A DNA stretch of 64,000 bases from Baylisascaris procyonis (taxonomy: Eukaryota > Nematoda > Chromadorea > Rhabditida > Ascarididae), in the NCBI GenBank assembly GCA_037389465.1, contig JAZARR010000237.1, forward strand, positions 2,108,001 through 2,172,000. The letters run 5' to 3'. Shown here piece after piece: positions 54,301-61,000 of the stretch. A model generated the notes under the pieces. The model saw nothing but the letters and a program-made list of their open reading frames with translations. It had not been told where the DNA came from and did not search any database. The translations under genes were made by a program, and so were the position numbers. Every line of letters begins with the position of its first letter. Positions within the stretch are counted from its first letter, which is position 1.

Positions 54301-57300
54301 GGTCACACGTGCTGTAGGTTCAGTCTTCTCGTGATCGCATTCCTCTTGAATTATTCGTAACTCTTCTTCGAGGCGAATAATGATTTCGTTCAATCGTCTG
54401 CACTCCGAATCTGCTTCTGTAGAGTGAGATTCTTCAGCAATATCGATACCACCGACTTCGAGTTGCTCATTCCAACTCCAGCCATCTCCTTCAATCTCTT
54501 CTGCAGCTGGTTGCTCCCTAGTATCCTTAGATTGCTCTGAAGAGTCGGCGAAGGCCATCTCATTCAATCGCAATTCTAGTTGCTCTCTCAGTTCCTTCTC
54601 CTTCACATACATCTTTTCCATTTCTTGTTGCTGAACGCTCAGTTTACTCACTTCGGCAGCCATAACTTCTTCCACGGTTGACTTACCCCTCTCTTGCACC
54701 AACCAGTCGCTCTGCCGCTGCATGCCTTCCGAACGACCTTCCTGGATATCAGCTCTTTGGTGATTATCCAATTGAGTGTCTAACCTCTCAGTTCCTGTGG
54801 CGTTAGATGACTCCAAATCGTTTCCTTCGTTTCCTGCTGACCTGATATTTTCTGTTCCCTTCGGCAGCTCACTTTCCTTTTTCTCTGGTTCTTCAACAGG
54901 CTTCGCATTCTGCGTTTCACTTAAGGCAGACCCATTTCCGCTGTGTACGGTCTCCTCTAGCGATCCGACCCGTCCCCATTTGTCGCACGACGTCCCACCT
55001 TCTTCGCCCTCCTCACCAACTACAGCCGATTCGCCATCGCCTGCGACTGTCAGAGTGGATAAATGCCCGGTGGCCTCCACTGTGCGATCATTGTCAATCT
55101 GGATAGTAGATAAATCGTCAAGCTGCGCTCGCAACTCGTCCACTTCGTTCTGCAGACGTACGTTCGCATGCGCCAACTCGGCGTTGCATCGAAACAGGGC
55201 GTCGTTGTCGGCCGACTTTGTCGTCAGACGAGCCGCTAAAATGGCCATTTGTAAATGCGAGGTGGCTGGCATGAGTGTGCATTGTGCACAGCCAACGGAG
55301 TTGGCGATGCCACCACCCACAGTGCTCGATACGGTTGCACTGCTGCCGCCGCTGACCAATGCTGTCCATTGCGAACAAACGCCACCCACTGCTGCAAATA
55401 GTAGCCCATTGCCGACATTATGCACTTAAATGTTTCCCTTTTTCCTAGCCATTTTTTTCATATTTTCTTTCAACGTCTAATTCTACTACCTGGCTTCTGA
55501 GAGAAATTTCAGAGTTCAGATTTACTTGCATTTTACAATGGGACAACTGCGTAAAAAACAAAGGCTAGGACGGCGACAGCAACCAGATAAACACCACAAC
55601 ACATCATCAACAGCACATAACCATTCCTCCCCCCTCCCCCTCCAACATGATACAATTGCCTTAGTTTATGGGGCGTAATCTGAAAAACGCTGTAGAGAAT
55701 CAACTAAGGACAATGCATGGATATTTGAAATTTTCAAGCCCTACTTGAAAAAACCTTCAGGATATACAACGTGGTGTTGACTTCAGCTCAATAACGAATT
55801 TGCTGGACGCTCTGAAACTTTGGACGATCCTAAACACCACAGTTTGATGCTAAGACAACCACCTCATCGATCCATATTAAGAAAGAGAGCAACTTCACTC
55901 CCCCCCCCCTCTTCCCCTTTCCCTCACCTCCTCCCACTCCAGAGCAATGTACAACGATTGTCTATGTAATTAATTATTAAAGATCGCAACAGAGTTGTAT
56001 GATCGTGAAATTACTGAAAGATTCGAAAGCGAAAGGGCAAATCCAGTTGGCAGTGCAGAATTGAGGACAATCTTGCAAAAGCAATCCTGCGTTAAGTAAT
56101 TCTCAGCCGAAATACCAACATACTAGCACCGTAAAAGCATCAAAGAATAGCAAAAAACAAGCAGAAAAATAAAGAACACATGGGTCACCATCTGGGTGAC
56201 GTTTAATGCAGTCGACTTATGTGTGATCTGCATATCGCTCACTATAATATATCTTTTTTAATCGTTTCACATAATGAACTGCGATCGATCCTATTTTCGA
56301 TACGTCCATATCATTTTAGAAATCCAAAAACAAGAAAAACGAATCGTTGAATGAGCTCAGCCCGTTGCGTTGCTCTTAGCCATAATCTCCTGGATAACAA
56401 AACTTTTGGAAACAGCGTTAGTACATGATAATAAGGAAAGATCCAAGCTTTAATCGGCAACATTGAATATGCCGGTTAAAAAAAATGCAGTACACATACA
56501 TTGGGCCAATAAAGATCTCAGAGGAAAAACTGCAACAACGATGAGAAGATGGAACATAGATAATTGGGCAATATTGTTAGCCACCCAGCAAACTTATTAC
56601 TGGTGGAAGTTTTGAGAGAATTTTGCCCACTCAGCGAGTAATAGTTAAGGAGAAGTGAACTTCGAATGCAAGCAATAGTAGGTAATAAAACGAAGTGCAT
56701 GGAACTGGAAAATGGACTGAACTTGTTCAAAAAACGAAGGAAAAAATGGACGCACGATGATAGCACCTATATGCTAGCCTTATTATAGGATAAGAGATAC
56801 GACATTTCTCAAGATTTCATATAGTATGGGAGCAGTAAACTCATTTTTATAAAGCGAAATAATCGTGCTATGAAACATTCTTTATGGTCATGAAACATCC
56901 AATCTAGATTCCAACTTGTAATATTTCAAAAGCGCCAGGAACCTCGACCCTAACTTCAGTATGAAGAAACAAGAGAAGGTCACAACGAGGGAATGAAGAA
57001 ACTATCGATTTTCGACGCGATTATCTTATGACTTCAACACAGCACCAAAGCAAAGAAGCAAAGATTGAAGCACAGAGATCGGAGCATGCAAAGGGCAAGA
57101 TTTTTGCTTATTTACGGCTCATTCAGCACCTCAGCTTAATTTCAGAACGCATGAAGTGATCGGAAAAAAAGCAAACACATGGGGAAGAAAGATGGTGAAA
57201 AAGATGCGGATGATAGAAAAAAACAACAACAAATATCCGCAACGAACGTCGTCGAAGATGGAGAACATCAGATTTTCTGGAACAAAAGAAAAAACTGTGT

Positions 57301-60300
57301 CGGTAAGTTATAAAAAATAACGGCTGAAGCGTCAACTTATTCAGCGTAGAGAATGCGCACATCGTACAACCACTAATATTCGGCCATTTCCCTACGCTGC
57401 AACTTCACCTTTTTAAAGTTTTCTAACCAAGGCAATTTATTTCAAAGCAAATACCGTCGCATGTACTAGAATCTAATATATCAATGAACATAGAGGCAGA
57501 TACAACTTAAAGTATCTGCCTGCTCTTTTTCTTTGATACATTAAATTCTAATAACTGCGGCGGTTTCTGCATTCTGTGCAGAAGGTTTTAGCGCAATCAA
57601 GGAGAAGCGGGGCGCCATCACACTCGTAGAGTGCCGAAAATGACTGCTTGCTTTAGGTCACCAAAGACTAGATGAATCAGACGCAACAGTAACCCGAAGT
57701 AAGTTAAGGAAAAGATGTAGGGGACACTACCATGGTTGTTTATCCTGAGAACCCAAGAAGATCGATCCTTAATAAACAAAAAAGCGAGGAGTTGGAAGGG
57801 CCTCGATGATGCTATTATAGTCAAAAAAATCTGAAATGAACATAAAGTAGTAAATTCTAGTAATGTTACAGCTTGAAGCCTTAAGAAGCTGTCAGCAAAT
57901 AAATAAGAGGAATAAGGAAAGCTGTAGCAATAGGAAAATTGCGTAAAGCAAACTCGAAATACCTCTCAACATTTGACCAAGGCAATTATGGCCAAATCCC
58001 TTAGGATACCAGGCAGCAAATACCCATCACCTTTCTCCATGCGTGACGGAACATCGAAAGAATGTGACCAAAGATGAATAAAATTGATTAACATCGGCAA
58101 TGGCATCTTACGCAAAATACTGCCCCCTAAATACTACGCCATTCTAGTGCACCACTTAATTTTTTGTGAACTCATAGAAAATTAGTACCACAAGTGAGCC
58201 GCCAATTCCTTACTCTTCTTTCATATACCCTACTTCAAAAGGATCGCGCGGAAAGCCCTTTCCTTGCATAATAATATCACCTTCGTCATGAGCTGCGAAA
58301 ACCATCAGCTAAATGAAAAAAGCTGCCCCTTATAGGTCTTTCAAGAAATCACTTAACAGAGCACTTTTTATGCTCATCCGACCAACGACGATAAAAGAAC
58401 GACTGCAATGAGACATAACGAATAGAACGGTGCTCACCATCAGTCGCGCCTTGTTGCGGTTCGTCGCAATGCTCCAGCTGAAACGATTAGTTGTCAATTA
58501 GGGTTATTATCTGAGATGACTGAATATTCAAGCCCAACAATTTCGAAGACAATCGCTTCCTCTAATCGATAACTGAATAAAAGTATTAGTCGGGCCGATT
58601 TTATTCAGGTTGGAAGAGGCGAATGATAAAACAATGTAGAAAGTTCGAAAAGGTAGTGAATAGACAGATACTTTGAGCGAAGACCAAAAAGAAGAAACTT
58701 TCAAATCGTTATGACCATTTATGATCAAACCGATAGCTTTTTCACCTATTCCATGATGTATCACCTCAAAGAGTTCTCACTCAAGAAAAAAAAAAAACCA
58801 ATCACCACAAATGCCGAAAAGATTTCCCAAGGTGATTTTTTGTGTAGTTCAAAGGAATGACTTGTTTAATGGAAATCTTATATGAGGCAGCTAAATTTCA
58901 ACGAGGAAAACTTAAACGAAATGAAGAAAATAAATTGTGGGAAAGCGTAAACACATCCCACCGCATCGAGTCTCGCCTCCAATCGCTGGCATTTGTCTAT
59001 ATGCCTGCTCAACGATATTTGCGTTGTCTCGAGTAAACGCTCCAATCCGCAAGTATAATCTTTGTTCTCTCTTTCAGCCTCAGCCTATAATATAAAATCA
59101 TGATGACAGCCGTCACACCAGCCTCAATAATATGCATGAAACTATGCCGTCCTCTTTCTCTAATATCTACTAGTAAACTCTAATATTGCAAAAGGGCGAA
59201 CAAGTACGATATATTGAATTCTTATGCTACAGGAAACAGCTTTTTTTTGCTCCATTTTTCTGCTAAAGTCTTCGCGTATTGTTCGTCGACGCGAGATCAA
59301 CCTTTAAATCTTCATATCGAGATCCTCTACCATCTAAAACGAAAAATGACGGAAGCCCGCATCCAAAAACAACCATTTCGCTTTAAATTTCCTTTATTCT
59401 ACTAAAACCTTCACCGGTCTCCTCTCTTCTTTTGCCCTAGACTTCCTTCGCCAAGCAATTCCTAGTGCAGCCATTTCCGGTCGAAGAATTATAATTCAAC
59501 GACTCCGGAAATCGTCTTTAAACAAACGAAAATAAATCAAAAATATAACCAATAAAGTTAAGCAAAATGCTCGCTAATAGTTCTGTTTGTGCAATCAATG
59601 CGATCAGTAGCAAATTCATACAATCAAAAATTAACTACAGTTAGCATCGATTAAGATGAAAAGCAAGCAAAAATAGTAAACAGAATGTATATGACAATCA
59701 GAGAAGGTAACTATTCGAGCACAGAAATGTTTCTTAAAGAGAAAGCGACCTGTTGAAGTTTATTCTCGAGTACGGAACAAATTGTCCTCTGTTCGTTAAG
59801 CGCCTTTCTGGTATCCTCAAGCACTTTTCGCATTTCCTTCAATTTTTCGGTTGCCACACAAATGGCGCTTCGCAATGAAGCATCATTTGTGATTGCGCAG
59901 CTACGTTCGGATTCCTAGAGAAGAGAAATTATGGATCCGTTACCTTAGCAAAACCTATGAGTAAATTCTTTATGATAACAATTCTTACAAATGAAAACAC
60001 CATTTTATAGCTTACGCATTGAAAAGCACTTTAATTAATATATAGTAAATATCTTTGATTAGATTAAGCGTTGTCGCATGAAAAAAAATTCACCAAGTTT
60101 CACTTGAAAAACTACGTTCGATGTAAGCTACGATGCAAAATTTAGCCGAATTATCGCTAATAATTCAATTTCTAAAAAATGCTGAACAAGGAATGGAGTA
60201 GAGAAAAAAAAAATACAAACTTGAAATTAACTAAAACTGCGCAATAAATAGAAACACTAAAATACCTTCAGAATTTCTTCGACTAATTCCTTTACCGCTT

Positions 60301-60936
60301 GCATACTCTCGACGTATTGGGTGTTTTGAATACGCTCAACAGTTGAAAGAACTGTGAGCGTCTGTCCATAAAGCTCTCTAAGTTGGGCATCCGTTTCGGT
60401 AATACATTCCATTACTGCATTCTGTAATTTGCGCATAGTTAATCCTCGCCGGAAATAAAAGACTTAATCCTGTTATGGCATGTGACCGCAATTAATTACG
60501 CTAGCAAAAAGACAAAACTGATAGCAGATATATGTGCTACTTTCATGAACGTCAAGATATTTTGTTGCTCCTATTAGAAAATTGAAAAAAAAGTAGCGGC
60601 GGAAACGTGCATACGTATTGATAGAGAAAAGCAGCACATACGTGCATACATACTGCGTTACGAATATGCAAATAAACACATAGCCATATTATATAAGGCA
60701 ATACTGCAAACTAGTATTGCAAATTGCAGCGCTTTTTTCGGAAATCTATTGCAAAATGCACAAATATGTACTTAGACAGTCGTCACTTCCATGCATCCAT
60801 GGAAGTTCTATAAGCAGTTATACGCGCATACCTACATACCTGAGTGAAAATAGCTAAATTTATAATTAAACGTTATATGAGTAGCCAGCCACTCGCTTGT
60901 GGACAATGTTTTCACTGATCCTTAACATATACTTGC

Positions 60937-61000
<64 letters not shown>

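Noticed and set aside
54776..55429. 217-codon plus-strand open frame
   Set aside because: It is opposite the GC-rich part of giant exon 8. The Ser/Pro-rich translation mirrors the Gly/Glu-rich sense strand.
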